NCBI RefSeq assembly: GCF_026183895.1
Contig: NZ_JAPFQI010000001.1
Location: 773,510-837,509 of the forward strand
Direction: 5' to 3'
Length of the DNA stretch: 64,000 nucleotides
From: Sabulicella glaciei
GTDB lineage: Bacteria > Pseudomonadota > Alphaproteobacteria > Acetobacterales > Acetobacteraceae
This document shows positions 25,165 to 33,175 of this stretch, piece by piece. The stretch's first letter is position 1. Every line of letters begins with the position of its first letter. Position numbers and translations under genes: made by a program. The notes beneath the pieces are model-generated. The model did no database searches, had not been told where the DNA came from, and was given only the letters and a program-made list of their open reading frames with translations.

Positions 25165-25494
25165 TCATCGCCAGGCATTCTCCGCTGCCACGCGTACCAT
25201 CTCCACCACGCGCACTCGTAGTCGTGGTGGCAGGCGCACCGCCGCAGCACCGTAGGCATCGGCAGGACATCGCACCTCCCACCGCCCGCGCCGAAGCCGC
25301 GCAAAGCCAAAGGTCACGATCGCCGGCCCCAGGCGCACGTCCACCAGCACCAGGGGCGTCCGGCGGTCCTCCGGTCCCAGCCGCACACCCACTACGGTCG
25401 GGTCATCCTCGCTCCTCGCGCGCGCGCGCACATGCGCGCGTGATTTTCGGGCGGCTCCCTCGCAGGTTTGGGGAGGTTGTGTTGGCTCGCTCAT
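25165..25494 (-). CDS. Hypothetical protein, last gene of the island primase cassette
   Basis: 109 aa, starting MSEPTQPPQTCEGAARKSRA at the ATG overlapping the upstream stop (ATGA). The N-terminal 35 residues are basic and low-complexity. The rest looks like an alternating beta fold (TPLVLVDVRLGPAIVTFGFA, RRGRWEVRCPADAYGAAAVR) ending in an amphipathic helix. No family is recognised. Its strict overlap argues that it is a functional member of the replication cassette. Confidence 0.6.
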   Translation of the reverse strand: MSEPTQPPQTCEGAARKSRAHVRARARSEDDPTVVGVRLGPEDRRTPLVLVDVRLGPAIVTFGFARLRRGRWEVRCPADAYGAAAVRLPPRLRVRVVEMVRVAAENAWR

Positions 25495-25901
25495 GGCGCC
25501 TTGTCTCCGAAGGCACGATGCCACAAGGCGTCCAGCCAAGCCGCGTCGGCGTGGTTGATGCGGACATGGACCGGCGCACCTAACAGCCGCGCTTTGATGA
25601 CTTCGATGGCCGCCACCTGTTGCCGCGTCAGGCCGGGGCGCGTGGCCAGCAGCGCCAGCGCCTTGCGAGCGCCACGGGGTGGCAGGGCACCGAAAGAGAA
25701 GGCGGCGGCCGGTGCTATGCCAGGGCGCACCGGCAGGGCCGTGTGGCGCTCCACCACAAGCGCCAGCGCATGCCAGTCCAGCCCTGCGGCCGTTAGGGTG
25801 CGGCCGATGGCAGCAGCGGTTGCCGTCACCTCGCCGGGCTTGTCACTGCCCAGCAGGGGCAACAGCTTCGCCACCTTGGCTGGGATTGGCGCGGCGCTCA
25901 C
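25491..25901 (-). CDS. Phage/plasmid-type hypothetical protein
   Basis: 136 aa from a GTG overlapping the previous stop (GTGA). The N-terminal block KLLPLLGSDKPGEVTATAAA followed by IGRTLTAAGLDWHALA is a short helical module I associate with phage and plasmid proteins of alphaproteobacteria. The C-terminal half has a helix-turn-helix-like stretch (RPGLTRQQVAAIEVIKARLL). Role unknown; it probably assists the primase/helicase pair upstream. Confidence 0.6.
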   Translation of the reverse strand: MSAAPIPAKVAKLLPLLGSDKPGEVTATAAAIGRTLTAAGLDWHALALVVERHTALPVRPGIAPAAAFSFGALPPRGARKALALLATRPGLTRQQVAAIEVIKARLLGAPVHVRINHADAAWLDALWHRAFGDKAP

Positions 25902-26254
25902 GGCTGCGCCTCCGTCACGACCTCGGGCAGCAGCCGTTCCGCTCCCAGCCGAATTACCATTTCAGGCGGCAGGCACCACGGCAGGCCATCGGGCTTGGTC
26001 AGTTCGATGCTGCCGGACGGGCACCAGCGCCACCGACAGCCGGCCGCGACATAGCCCGACAGCCGGGCCGCATCGCGCGTCAGGACGAAGTCCACTCCTT
26101 CCGGCCAGGGAGACGGGGCGGCCGCGGATGCGGGAAACGCATCTGGCTCGCTGCTAATCCTGCGAAGGCTGCTAACCGGCCGTGCCGCTTCGGCTTCTGC
26201 TCGCCTTGCGCGGATCTGCGCCAGAGCGGCGCGGGCATCGAACCCGGCCGTCAT
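25898..26254 (-). CDS. Hypothetical protein of the island primase cassette
   Basis: 118 aa, with the ATG at 26254 overlapping the upstream stop. After a helical, Arg/Ala-rich N-terminus (DARAALAQIRARRAEAEAAR) comes a compact domain with GVDFVLTRDAARLSGYVAAG, CRWRWCPSGSIELTKPDGLP and WCLPPEMVIRLGAERLLPEV. Three Cys with neighbouring Trp residues could bind metal, but spacing is not diagnostic. Family unrecognised. Confidence 0.6.
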   Translation of the reverse strand: MTAGFDARAALAQIRARRAEAEAARPVSSLRRISSEPDAFPASAAAPSPWPEGVDFVLTRDAARLSGYVAAGCRWRWCPSGSIELTKPDGLPWCLPPEMVIRLGAERLLPEVVTEAQP

Positions 26255-27729
26255 GGCATCAACTCCCACGCCGCCTTGCGGGGTGCGTCGTCCAGCACAG
26301 CGCCAGGCTGCATCTCCCGCAGCCAGCCATGCTCCACCAGCACCTCGCACGCCGCCCGTGCCTTGGATGCGGTCCTCACGCTGCCCGGACCGCGCTGGTA
26401 GATCTCGGACAGGTGCGCGCGCGGGTCGCGCCGCGCCAGCCACCAGTCGAGCAGCCGCTTGGCCTCGCGCAGTTCCGGCGTCACCGCCGCGCCGCCCTTG
26501 AGGCGCAGCATCTCGGCCGCATAGTGCTGCGCCAGCGTCACGCCGTTCGCCATGGCCTGGCCCGAGACATGCCCCTCGCCGGCATAGGCCGCCAGCACCG
26601 CGGCCAGCCGCCCCGCATGCTCGGCCGCCTTTGCGCCCCAGGCCCGGATCGCCCGCCACTCGCCCCCTTCGTGGATCGCTCTCTCGGCATAATCGTGAAA
26701 GGCGATCCACAGCGCGGGGGCGTCCGCGCCGCATTCCAGCGGTAGAGGATCCAGCACCGCATCCGCATCCGCCTTCACCCGCGGCTCACGCTCCAGCAGT
26801 TCGGTCAGGCGCGCGTTGTAGGGCGCCAGCAGCGCCTTCGCCTCGGCCGCGCAGTCGCGGAACAGGCGCGTCCCGGCGGTGCTGTCCGGCGCCACCAGCA
26901 GCATCCGCGCCAGCAGCCCCAGCCCGTCCAGCATGTCATCGCTCAGCAGCCCATCGGCCACCACCGGCTGTACCATGACGTGCGCGCTGCATCGCCGACC
27001 GGGCAGGAAGGCTTTGCCCGTCACCACCCGCAGCCGCCGGATGGCCTCGCCGTCCCAGAGCGTGTTCAGCAGCGCGCCGGTCCGCATGCGCGTCTCGTCG
27101 TTAAAGGCATTGCCGCCGACCAGGATGCCGCCCTCGGCCGTGAACACGCCGCCCCACGGTCGCGCATCCGCCAGATGCATCACCAGCGCCTCGGGGCTGG
27201 GATCGGCCACCAGCAGCATCGGGTGTGGCGGCGGCTTCGGCTCGGCGCCCATGGTCCGTAGAGCGGCCGCGAGTTCCGTCCGCTTCGCCTTGTGCGTGGT
27301 CTCCAGGTGCTCCTTGTGCTTCTTCCAGGCCGCGTGGTCCGCCTTCCAGTCGGCGAAGTCCTGCGCGTGCGCTTCCGCCCATCGGGCTTCCACCGCATAG
27401 ACCGCGTGCAGGGCCGCGCGGTCCACGCTGGACTTGCGCTCGCCGCTTTCCGCAATGGAGACGAAGATCTGCGTCAGCGGCTTTCGCCCACCACCGGGCA
27501 GGATCACGTCATGGTGCGCCTGCACCGCCAGCGCCGCTGCGCCCAGCACGGATTGCGCGCACAGGGCGAGGGGCGCCTGCGTCAGCAGGCGCACGCCTTC
27601 CGCTGCGTCGCGCAGCGGCCCCAGCGCGCCCACCGGATAAGGCAGGGCGGGCGGAAGGGTGCGATAGAGCGGGCGTTTCTCGGGCGCATGCGCCGTCTCG
27701 CGCGCGAAGCCGTCAGCCATGGTTGCCAT
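26251..27729 (-). CDS. DUF3987 (YfjI-like) replication-associated protein
   Basis: 492 aa. It matches the DUF3987 pattern: LPPALPYPVGALGPLRDAAE, then CAQSVLGAAALAVQAHHDVI, then the P-loop-like IFVSIAESGERKSSVDRAAL, a charged insert (WKADHAAWKKHKEHLETTHK) and GGVFTAEGGILVGGNAFNDE. These proteins accompany Toprim primases on phages and islands and are presumed helicase-like ATPases. The start is MATMADGF at 27729 or MADGF at 27720; both overlap the primase stop. It feeds directly into three small downstream genes. Confidence 0.78.
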   Translation of the reverse strand: MATMADGFARETAHAPEKRPLYRTLPPALPYPVGALGPLRDAAEGVRLLTQAPLALCAQSVLGAAALAVQAHHDVILPGGGRKPLTQIFVSIAESGERKSSVDRAALHAVYAVEARWAEAHAQDFADWKADHAAWKKHKEHLETTHKAKRTELAAALRTMGAEPKPPPHPMLLVADPSPEALVMHLADARPWGGVFTAEGGILVGGNAFNDETRMRTGALLNTLWDGEAIRRLRVVTGKAFLPGRRCSAHVMVQPVVADGLLSDDMLDGLGLLARMLLVAPDSTAGTRLFRDCAAEAKALLAPYNARLTELLEREPRVKADADAVLDPLPLECGADAPALWIAFHDYAERAIHEGGEWRAIRAWGAKAAEHAGRLAAVLAAYAGEGHVSGQAMANGVTLAQHYAAEMLRLKGGAAVTPELREAKRLLDWWLARRDPRAHLSEIYQRGPGSVRTASKARAACEVLVEHGWLREMQPGAVLDDAPRKAAWELMP

Positions 27730-28582
27730 CCCGCGCCTGCTGGCGCTGTAAGAGATCATTGAAGTCACCGGCATCGGGGGTCAGCACCTCCACCCGCAGC
27801 CCATCGGCGGCAAAGCGATCCGCGGCTGCCCAAGCGTGGCGCTGCCCCACCGGATCGGCGTCGGCCGCGATCAGGAGGTGCGTCAGCCCCGGCGGGAGCG
27901 GCACGTGCGGGAGATTGCCTGCGCTCAGCGCAGCCCAGGCGGGCACGCCCAGGATCTGCCCAGCGGCGAGGCTCGTCTCGATGCCTTCACCGATCACCAG
28001 GGGCAGGCCGCGCGTCCAGCGCCACAGCCGCACCGTGCCACCACCCACCGGCCCTAGTGTCATGCGCGGCGGGTCCAGCGCGGCCTTGCCCGCACCGCCG
28101 GGTGCCAGGAAGGTGCGATGCACGGCCACGCTCCTGCCGGTCGCGTCAGTTACCAGCGCGACCATGCAAGGGTGCCGGCTGCTGCTGGCGTGCTTGGCGT
28201 CGGGTAGGAAGCGCAGCGCCTTGCCATCGGGCACAGGCAGGCCACGCCCCGCGAGGTAGTGTTCCGCCAGGGAGCGCGCGATGGGCAGGGCCGCGTTCCA
28301 CAGAGCCAGCGCCAGCGCGGTCTTGCGCGCGGCGTCGGGCGCCTCGCTGCGGTCGTGCCAAGCGCCGGCAGCGCTGCGCTGTGTCGTGCGGCCCAGCACT
28401 GCCTCCGCCAGCTTGTCACGGTCGTTGCCGCAGGACGCGCACCACCACACGGCGTGGCCGTCCTTCTCGCGGAGGGAGAAGGCGTTGGCGTAACCACAGG
28501 CTGGGCAGTTGCCGGCCCAGTCACGTCCACCCGCGCGGCGGCGCAGCCCATGACGGGCGGCGAGGTCGGCGGCGGCGATCAT
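27713..28582 (-). CDS. Zinc-finger/Toprim primase of the island
   Basis: 289 aa. A CHC2-like zinc finger is visible at the N-terminus (NCPACGYANAF ... VWWCASCGNDRDKL, two CxxC pairs near residues 26-53). It is followed by a helical linker and the RGLPVPDGKALRFLPDAKH block of phage primases. The C-terminal Toprim-like domain has LPLVIGEGIETSLAAGQILG and LLIAADADPVGQRHA with the expected acidic residues. It would synthesise primers for island replication. It is the core of the leftward overlapping cassette. Confidence 0.82.
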   Translation of the reverse strand: MIAAADLAARHGLRRRAGGRDWAGNCPACGYANAFSLREKDGHAVWWCASCGNDRDKLAEAVLGRTTQRSAAGAWHDRSEAPDAARKTALALALWNAALPIARSLAEHYLAGRGLPVPDGKALRFLPDAKHASSSRHPCMVALVTDATGRSVAVHRTFLAPGGAGKAALDPPRMTLGPVGGGTVRLWRWTRGLPLVIGEGIETSLAAGQILGVPAWAALSAGNLPHVPLPPGLTHLLIAADADPVGQRHAWAAADRFAADGLRVEVLTPDAGDFNDLLQRQQARDGNHG

Positions 28583-28794
28583 GCGTCGCCCCGCGTGGCG
28601 GAGGCCGCCAGCAAGGCGCTCAGGCCGCCCAGGACGTGTAGGACCGGGCGCCGGGGGTGTCCGGTCGCCAGGACTACCACGGGCGCACCAGAGGGCGTTT
28701 CGAGGCCGGGCAGGAGCACGCGGCGCGCCGGCTCCTCGGAAGCAGCCAGCGGCGCCCGGAGGGGCGGCGTGGTCCGGCTAGGGCGGCGGCTCAT
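28579..28794 (-). CDS. Small hypothetical protein, 71 aa
   Basis: Starts at the ATG overlapping the upstream stop and ends overlapping the primase start (ATGA at both ends). The N-terminus is Arg/Pro-rich and probably disordered (MSRRPSRTTPPLRAPLAASE); the C-terminal half is hydrophobic (GAPVVVLATGHPRRPVLHVL, GGLSALLAASATRG). No motif recognised. The two-sided overlap is the main evidence that it is translated. Confidence 0.5.
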   Translation of the reverse strand: MSRRPSRTTPPLRAPLAASEEPARRVLLPGLETPSGAPVVVLATGHPRRPVLHVLGGLSALLAASATRGDA

Positions 28795-29057
28795 GCGCGT
28801 GTCCCCCGCAGGTGACGATGGGCGCGGAGCAGCAAGCTGCACTCGGCCCAGGTCAGCAGTTCAGGATCTCGCCCCGTCACGATGGCCTGAAAGGCATGCC
28901 ACAGCGCCTCGCTGCCGATCCGGCCCGAGTGCTCGGCGCCAAGGTCAAAGGCGCAATCCCAGGCGCGGCGCGACACCTCGCGCGGCACGGGCACAATGAA
29001 GTCAGGAAGGGGCGCGAGAACACGTCCCTCGCTGCTGTAGCTTTGGTTGTCGGGCAT
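28791..29057 (-). CDS. Hypothetical protein, first gene of the primase cassette
   Basis: 88 aa from the ATG at 29057 with AAGGA six bases upstream. A start 16 codons earlier is possible but lacks a site. The sequence is helical with aromatic residues (EVSRRAWDCAFDLGAEHSGR, LWHAFQAIVTGRDPELLTWA). Not recognised. It opens the run of seven overlapping genes, so the cassette promoter should lie between 29058 and about 29190. Confidence 0.55.
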   Translation of the reverse strand: MPDNQSYSSEGRVLAPLPDFIVPVPREVSRRAWDCAFDLGAEHSGRIGSEALWHAFQAIVTGRDPELLTWAECSLLLRAHRHLRGTRA

Positions 29058-29155
29058 TTCAAATCCTTGATGCCCGCTGCTCGGAAAACCTTGGCTTTGA
29101 GCCAATCGCGCGTTATGTCCCCGGTGCAGCCAGAAACTTCACGCAGTTTGCGATC

Positions 29156-29190
29156 AGCGCCGCCCGGTTCCTAAGCCGGCGGCGCTTTTC
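29156..29190. terminator. Strong hairpin between excisionase unit and primase cassette
   Basis: AGCGCCGC pairs with GCGGCGCT around an inner CCGG...CCGG stem, followed on the + strand by TTTTC. It separates the small excisionase unit from the primase cassette. The T-run is on the + strand, so for the leftward genes it may act as an attenuator or RNA-stability element instead. Confidence 0.5.
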
Positions 29191-29285
29191 TATGTATTGA
29201 CGATCAGGGAGAGGCCAGCAGCGAGTGCCAGCCCCAGGAGCGAAGCGCCGATCAGTTCGGCCGCGGTGCGGAGGGCAGCGCGCAT
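29190..29285 (-). CDS. 31-aa single-span membrane peptide
   Basis: The ATG at 29285 begins one base after the stop of the excisionase-like gene. The product MRAALRTAAELIGASLLGLA, then LAAGLSLIVNT, ends at TAG 29190-29192. A short basic N-terminus is followed by about 20 hydrophobic residues, fitting a one-pass membrane peptide. The abutment suggests translational coupling. A role as holin-like or toxin-like peptide is only a guess. Confidence 0.4.
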   Translation of the reverse strand: MRAALRTAAELIGASLLGLALAAGLSLIVNT

Positions 29286-29286
29286 G

Positions 29287-29523
29287 TCACGCGGCCTTCC
29301 GGCGGGCATCGCCCTTCACTTCCGCGACGGGCAGCGAGGCGAGGTAGGCGCGGACGCTGGCCGCGTCCACGAGCGTGCGAGCGCCGGCCTTGACCATACG
29401 GATGCGGCCCTCCGCCGCTAGGCGGTAGAACCCAGAGCGCGACAGGCCGAACACGGCCGGGGCGCGGGGGAGTGGCACCATCTCGGGCGCTAAACTGACA
29501 GGGGAAACGTGCATCGGGACCAT
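29287..29523 (-). CDS. Excisionase/AlpA-like small DNA-binding protein
   Basis: 78 aa. The winged-helix signature of phage excisionases and MerR-like regulators is visible: PRAPAVFGLSRSGFYRLAAE followed by GRIRMVKAGARTLVDAASVR and AYLASLP. Such proteins direct excision by binding near att sites, or activate island genes. The start MVPMHVSPVS is supported by a purine-rich GGAGGATGG stretch just upstream. Confidence 0.8.
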   Translation of the reverse strand: MVPMHVSPVSLAPEMVPLPRAPAVFGLSRSGFYRLAAEGRIRMVKAGARTLVDAASVRAYLASLPVAEVKGDARRKAA

Positions 29524-29595
29524 CCTCCGTTGGGCGCAGGACGCGCCCGGATGGTCACCTATTCTGCTCAGGTCGAAGCACTTTGCATCAACAGA

Positions 29596-30258
29596 TTAGT
29601 CGCGATCCCGGCTTGCTGACTTATCTGCGTCCAGGCGCCGCTCCTCAGATAGCTGTCGTACCGCTTTGCCCAGTTCCGTTGTGAACCCTCGCTCGCTTTT
29701 GAAGGGCAAGGGCAAGCCATGTTGCTCATGAGCCAAGCGCGTGAGCCGCGTAAAGAGAGCAAACGTCATGACCCGGCCCGTCCCAGAGATATCTAGATAC
29801 ATTTCGGCGTACTCTTGGATATTTCGCATCGGGGGCCGACCGGTCTGAGGGGGATCCGAATTGCGGGAAGCAGACACATTGCTCCGCAGCTTGTTGGCCA
29901 AGCCTTGAAGGATGGATGCGGCCCGTTCCCGACCATGTGCGAGAACTAGCTCTCCAGTAGCCAGCCGCAGCGAGAAGTTTGGGCAATCAACCTCGCTTGG
30001 GGCGACGAGCAAGCGTGCAAGCATCCACCCGACCCCCTCGCTTTGGCGCTGTGGTCCATCGAAATGGGAAGAGGCATTTTCGCGGTCAGCGGCTTCTATG
30101 GCCGGCAACGGCCCCCCTAGACCAAATACTTGACCAAGCTTCGGGTCGGTCGTCACGAGCGCCTCCGCTGGCACATCCGCATAGGGAAGCGGCGAGGCTG
30201 CGCGGTGCGGAAGCCGCGCGAGCTGGCCAGCCCTGCCCCGCCGCAGTCGAACGTACAC
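29596..30258 (-). CDS. Hypothetical island protein, 220 aa
   Basis: No family recognised. The N-terminal third is basic (MYVRLRRGRAGQLARLPHRA). The middle includes VGWMLARLLVAPSEVDCPNF and SLRLATGELVLAHGRERAAS. The C-terminus is helical (TRLTRLAHEQHGLPLPFKSE ... GKAVRQLSEERRLDADKSAS). Codon use is less GC-rich than the flanking cassette, consistent with recently acquired cargo. The start could be downstream of the chosen one. Confidence 0.5.
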   Translation of the reverse strand: MYVRLRRGRAGQLARLPHRAASPLPYADVPAEALVTTDPKLGQVFGLGGPLPAIEAADRENASSHFDGPQRQSEGVGWMLARLLVAPSEVDCPNFSLRLATGELVLAHGRERAASILQGLANKLRSNVSASRNSDPPQTGRPPMRNIQEYAEMYLDISGTGRVMTFALFTRLTRLAHEQHGLPLPFKSERGFTTELGKAVRQLSEERRLDADKSASRDRD

Positions 30259-30383
30259 GATCAGCCGGTTAGCAGCATTCGCAAGATTAGCAGCGCCTCT
30301 GTCGGCAAGCGGGGTTTGCGGAAGGACATGACCGCCCGTTTCTGTCCTTGCCTTCTTGGGAGCCTTGCGGCCAAGCTACATCC

Positions 30384-30674
30384 ATGAAGCGCCCAATCGC
30401 ATTGTTGGCTGTTCTCCTCCTTGCAAGCTGCACGCAGACCAATGTCGTCCAGCTTGGCGCAAACCGTTTTCGTGCCACCGCTGAGAACACCTATACGGCC
30501 GCTCAAGCGGAAGTCGCGGCGCTCGAAGCCGCTAACGCTCACTGCGCCCGGCTGGGGCGTCGGATGGAGGCGGAAGTGGCGCGATCCGATACGCAGATGA
30601 TGTATTTCTTCACAGGACGGAGCGTGGCGCCTGCCTCCTATGGCTCAGGAGCGGTTAACTTCATATGCATCTAG
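30384..30674 (+). CDS. Small lipoprotein
   Basis: 96 aa from the ATG at 30384. The N-terminus MKRPIALLAVLLLASCTQTN is a canonical lipoprotein signal with lipobox LAS-C, so the mature protein is lipid-anchored, probably in the outer membrane. The mature part has one helix (YTAAQAEVAALEAANAHCAR) and a C-terminal segment with PASYGSGAVNFIC, giving two more Cys. Function unknown; island cargo next to the integrase. Confidence 0.72.
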   Translation: MKRPIALLAVLLLASCTQTNVVQLGANRFRATAENTYTAAQAEVAALEAANAHCARLGRRMEAEVARSDTQMMYFFTGRSVAPASYGSGAVNFICI

Positions 30675-30746
30675 CTGCACGTGCCGCTGTGCAAGGGCTC
30701 TGAGGATTTAACGACATTGGGATGGGGCCGAGGTCGTGATGCAAGG

Positions 30747-32117
30747 TCATGCCCCGGCCCTCTGCGCCCGTGCGGAGGCTAGGTCCGCAACGGATGCGGC
30801 CGGAGCGGTGCAAAACGCGGCCCACTGGTTCATGAGCATGCGGCGCTTCTCCAGCAGATCGCTGCGCTGGTAGGCACGCATCACATCACTGCCCACGGCA
30901 TGCGCCAACGCGGCCTCCGCCACCGCCTCCGGGGTCGCCGTGCATTCTGCGACCCAGTCCCGGAACGAGCTGCGGAATCCATGGACCGTGGCACGATCTG
31001 CCACCTTCAAACGGCGCAGGAGGGCCAACAGCGCCATTTGCGAGAGGCCTCCCTTCCCTGCCCCGGTGCGCCCGCCAGCGACGAGCCCGCCACGCGAGCC
31101 CGCCGCGCCGGGGAAGACGAAATCGGTCGGGCGAGGCGCACCGCCGCATTGGGCCGCGGCCTCCTCCAGCACAGCAAGCGCCGCTGGCGAGAGGGGAACG
31201 CGATGTTCCACGCCCATCTTCATGCGAGACGCCGGGACCACCCATACCGGCCCATCCGGTGCGTCGCGCCTGATCTCAGCCCCTGTCGCGCCGATCGCCT
31301 CGCCCGTGCGGGCCGCCGTCAGGATGATGAGGCGCAGGGCCAGCGCACTCATGCTCGCCTCCCCCTCCAGCCGGTTCATGAAGCTGGGGACGTCCTGCCA
31401 GGGGAGCGCCTTGTGATGCGTCACGCGGGCCGCCTCGCCCTGCCTTCCAAGCAGCGGCGCGAGGTTGTCCTTCCATATCGCCGGGTTCGGTGCCTCTCGC
31501 CAGCCAGCGGCCTTCGCCCAGGCGAACACCGCCTCGCACCGGATGCGGACGCGCAGACTTGTCTCGGGCAGGCTCCGCCAGATGGGTTCAAGGACACCCT
31601 TCATGTCGGCTGTGCCGACTGCCGCCACCGGTAGCCCGCCGATCCGCGGAAAGACGTGGTTGTTCATGAGCCCGCGGGCGAGACGCCGCTGCCGCTCGGT
31701 CCGCATCGCGGGTCCATGGGCTTCAAGCCAAGCCTCGAAAGCGGCCTTGAACGTCCGGTCGGGGCTGACAATGGCCTCCGCCTTGCGCCGGGCCTCCTCC
31801 TCCGCCTGTCGCGCTGCCTCGGCTGCCTCGCGCTCCGCCAGCGGGTCAACTCCCACGTCCAACTTGGTGCGGGCCGCACGGGCGCGGGTACGTGCCTCTT
31901 GCAGCGTAACACCCTGCCCTGGGTCTGCGGCGTACCGACCTAGTCCCATCTCGCGCGCACGGCCCGCGACCATGAAGCGCATGCTCCACTTCGCCGCGTC
32001 CTTGCCGGTCACATGCAGGTATAACCCGCCGCCGTCGGCGTGCCGGCCTGGCACCCCGCGCTTCACCAGCGCCGCTACTCGCACCGCATTCAGGGCACTG
32101 CGAACCGTCCGGGCCAT
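30747..32117 (-). CDS. int: P4-type tyrosine integrase (DUF4102 N-terminal domain)
   Basis: 456 aa from the ATG at 32117 (MARTVRSALNAVRVAAL). The N-terminal arm-binding domain has GRHADGGGLYLHVTGKDAAK followed by WSMRFMVAGRAREMGLGRY, the usual DUF4102 pattern. A core-binding domain follows, then the catalytic residues: Arg in IILTAARTGEAIGA (about R270), HxxR in TVHGFRSSFRDW (about H377/R380), the late His in EAALAHAVGSDVMR and nucleophile Tyr in RAYQRSD (about Y415). It mediates integration at the tRNA-Asn 3' end. It lies at the attR side, transcribed inward. Confidence 0.92.
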   Translation of the reverse strand: MARTVRSALNAVRVAALVKRGVPGRHADGGGLYLHVTGKDAAKWSMRFMVAGRAREMGLGRYAADPGQGVTLQEARTRARAARTKLDVGVDPLAEREAAEAARQAEEEARRKAEAIVSPDRTFKAAFEAWLEAHGPAMRTERQRRLARGLMNNHVFPRIGGLPVAAVGTADMKGVLEPIWRSLPETSLRVRIRCEAVFAWAKAAGWREAPNPAIWKDNLAPLLGRQGEAARVTHHKALPWQDVPSFMNRLEGEASMSALALRLIILTAARTGEAIGATGAEIRRDAPDGPVWVVPASRMKMGVEHRVPLSPAALAVLEEAAAQCGGAPRPTDFVFPGAAGSRGGLVAGGRTGAGKGGLSQMALLALLRRLKVADRATVHGFRSSFRDWVAECTATPEAVAEAALAHAVGSDVMRAYQRSDLLEKRRMLMNQWAAFCTAPAASVADLASARAQRAGA

Positions 32118-32177
32118 GGCCGCTTCTCCGCTTCCCAGACCGAGCCGACACGCTGTCCGCAATCGCGCCAGCGACCC

Positions 32178-32212
32178 AGCCCACAACTGAGCCCACAAAT
32201 AATTTGTGGGCT
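32178..32212. repeat. Right-end candidate integrase arm-type repeats
   Basis: AGCCCACAA at 32178 and 32190 (12-bp spacing) plus an inverted copy TTGTGGGCT at 32204. They lie just upstream of int and 113-166 bp inside attR, and match the repeat pair near the left end. Binding by the integrase is inferred. Confidence 0.6.
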
Positions 32213-32324
32213 GGTAGGAAGCAATTGGAAACGGCCGTGGATGGATCGCAGCGTTCAGGAAGCCAAAATCTGCGGCCTACATAGCCTTTTGGGTCATCGG
32301 GAGACAGGCGGGGACCGGAGGATT

Positions 32325-32344
32325 AATCCAACCGCCGGAGCCAT
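32325..32344. repeat. attR: copy of tRNA-Asn 3' end
   Basis: AATCCAACCGCCGGAGCCAT, identical to 16249-16268. Sequence upstream (GGACCGGAGGATT) is not tRNA-like, so this is the displaced 3' end of the target gene, not a second tRNA. Confidence 0.9.
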
Positions 32345-32421
32345 TCACGCAGCACTTCCGGGGCTTTCCGTAACATCAGGTTGTCGGCTGTCCGCCACTT
32401 GATGCTGAACGCTGCTGCGCC

Positions 32422-32613
32422 TCATCCTGCCTCTCCTGCGCGCTCGACACGCTGGGCCTCGTCGGCGCAGCCGAGCGCACGCAGGTAGCCCGTTACGGCG
32501 GCAAGGGCGATTGCGTTCATGTCGGCCGGCCCGGAACCTGAGCGTTCCGAAGCGGCGTTGGCTGCCCTCGCCGCAGCCCCCACGGCCTCGCGCGTCCTGT
32601 CGGCGATCATCAT
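32422..32613 (-). CDS. Small hypothetical protein, 63 aa
   Basis: Starts MMIADRTREAVGAAARAANA with a GAGGG stretch about eight bases upstream, and ends LRALGCADEAQRVERAGEAG. It is helical and Ala-rich. The internal MNAIALAAVTGYLRALG segment looks structured. No family recognised; codon use is compatible with coding but the evidence is thin. Confidence 0.35.
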   Translation of the reverse strand: MMIADRTREAVGAAARAANAASERSGSGPADMNAIALAAVTGYLRALGCADEAQRVERAGEAG

Positions 32614-33175
32614 CGGCCGCCCTCAGAAGCCAGAGTGTGGGGCAGCCGCATCCTGTGTCTGGTTTGCATGTCCCGATAACGCCGGCAGCCCCGCGCCGAC
32701 CGAGTGCCGTCGCGCTGACCCTCGAATCAATGCCTGGGCATTGGTGCGCGCTCGGCGCGGTTGGCGATCCTGTGGTGCGGTGCCAGTCAGCCGCGCTTCT
32801 CGCAGGCTTGTTTCAGCGCGCCCCCTGCCTCGCGAGGACGTCTCGCGAAGTTGCGCCGTGCCACCCGTTTCCCCTGTTCGGACCAGCCCAAGCAAAATTG
32901 CTGATTCTTCGGACCTTGCACAATCCATTTTTGGGAATGCTAATTAACTTTGTCGCAAGGAATGAGGAGGACGCGCCGATGCGAAGACCGGCAGGGCACA
33001 CGACGCAGGGGGCGTTGCTCCTCGGCATTGGAGGAGGCGGTCAGTCAGCGCGGGTTTCCTACCGTAGTAATATTTCGCAGGAACTCAGCACCCACCGACA
33101 GATCCTTCCCCTCCGCTTCGCGAACCTGCCGCCGTGCACTCTTGAGCCCGCACGATCTACCCGGGCGGTTCATCC
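32614..33175. other. Intergenic region upstream of the NRPS-like gene
   Basis: There is no convincing gene. An AT-richer stretch at 32918-32955 could hold a promoter (TTGCAC ... TGCTAATTAA). After it an ATG at 32979 with an AGGAGG site opens a 66-codon frame (MRRPAGHTTQGALLLGIGGG ...) whose TGA overlaps the GTG start of the NRPS-like gene. This could be a coupled leader ORF. Confidence 0.4.

Larger units (their letters stand above)
16249..32344. mobile_element. Integrated genomic island in tRNA-Asn, about 16.1 kb
   Basis: The element is delimited by two copies of the 20-mer AATCCAACCGCCGGAGCCAT, one forming the 3' end of tRNA-Asn and one at 32325-32344. A P4-type tyrosine integrase gene lies 208 bp inside the right copy, and paired GCCCACAA repeats lie near both ends. 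Inside are an excisionase-like gene, a primase/DUF3987 cassette, three VPAPA-tailed secreted proteins, a two-component pair, small unknown proteins and duplicated gene fragments. There are no capsid, terminase, relaxase or type IV secretion genes, so it is either a satellite-like element, a defective island or one mobilised in trans. Confidence 0.88.
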
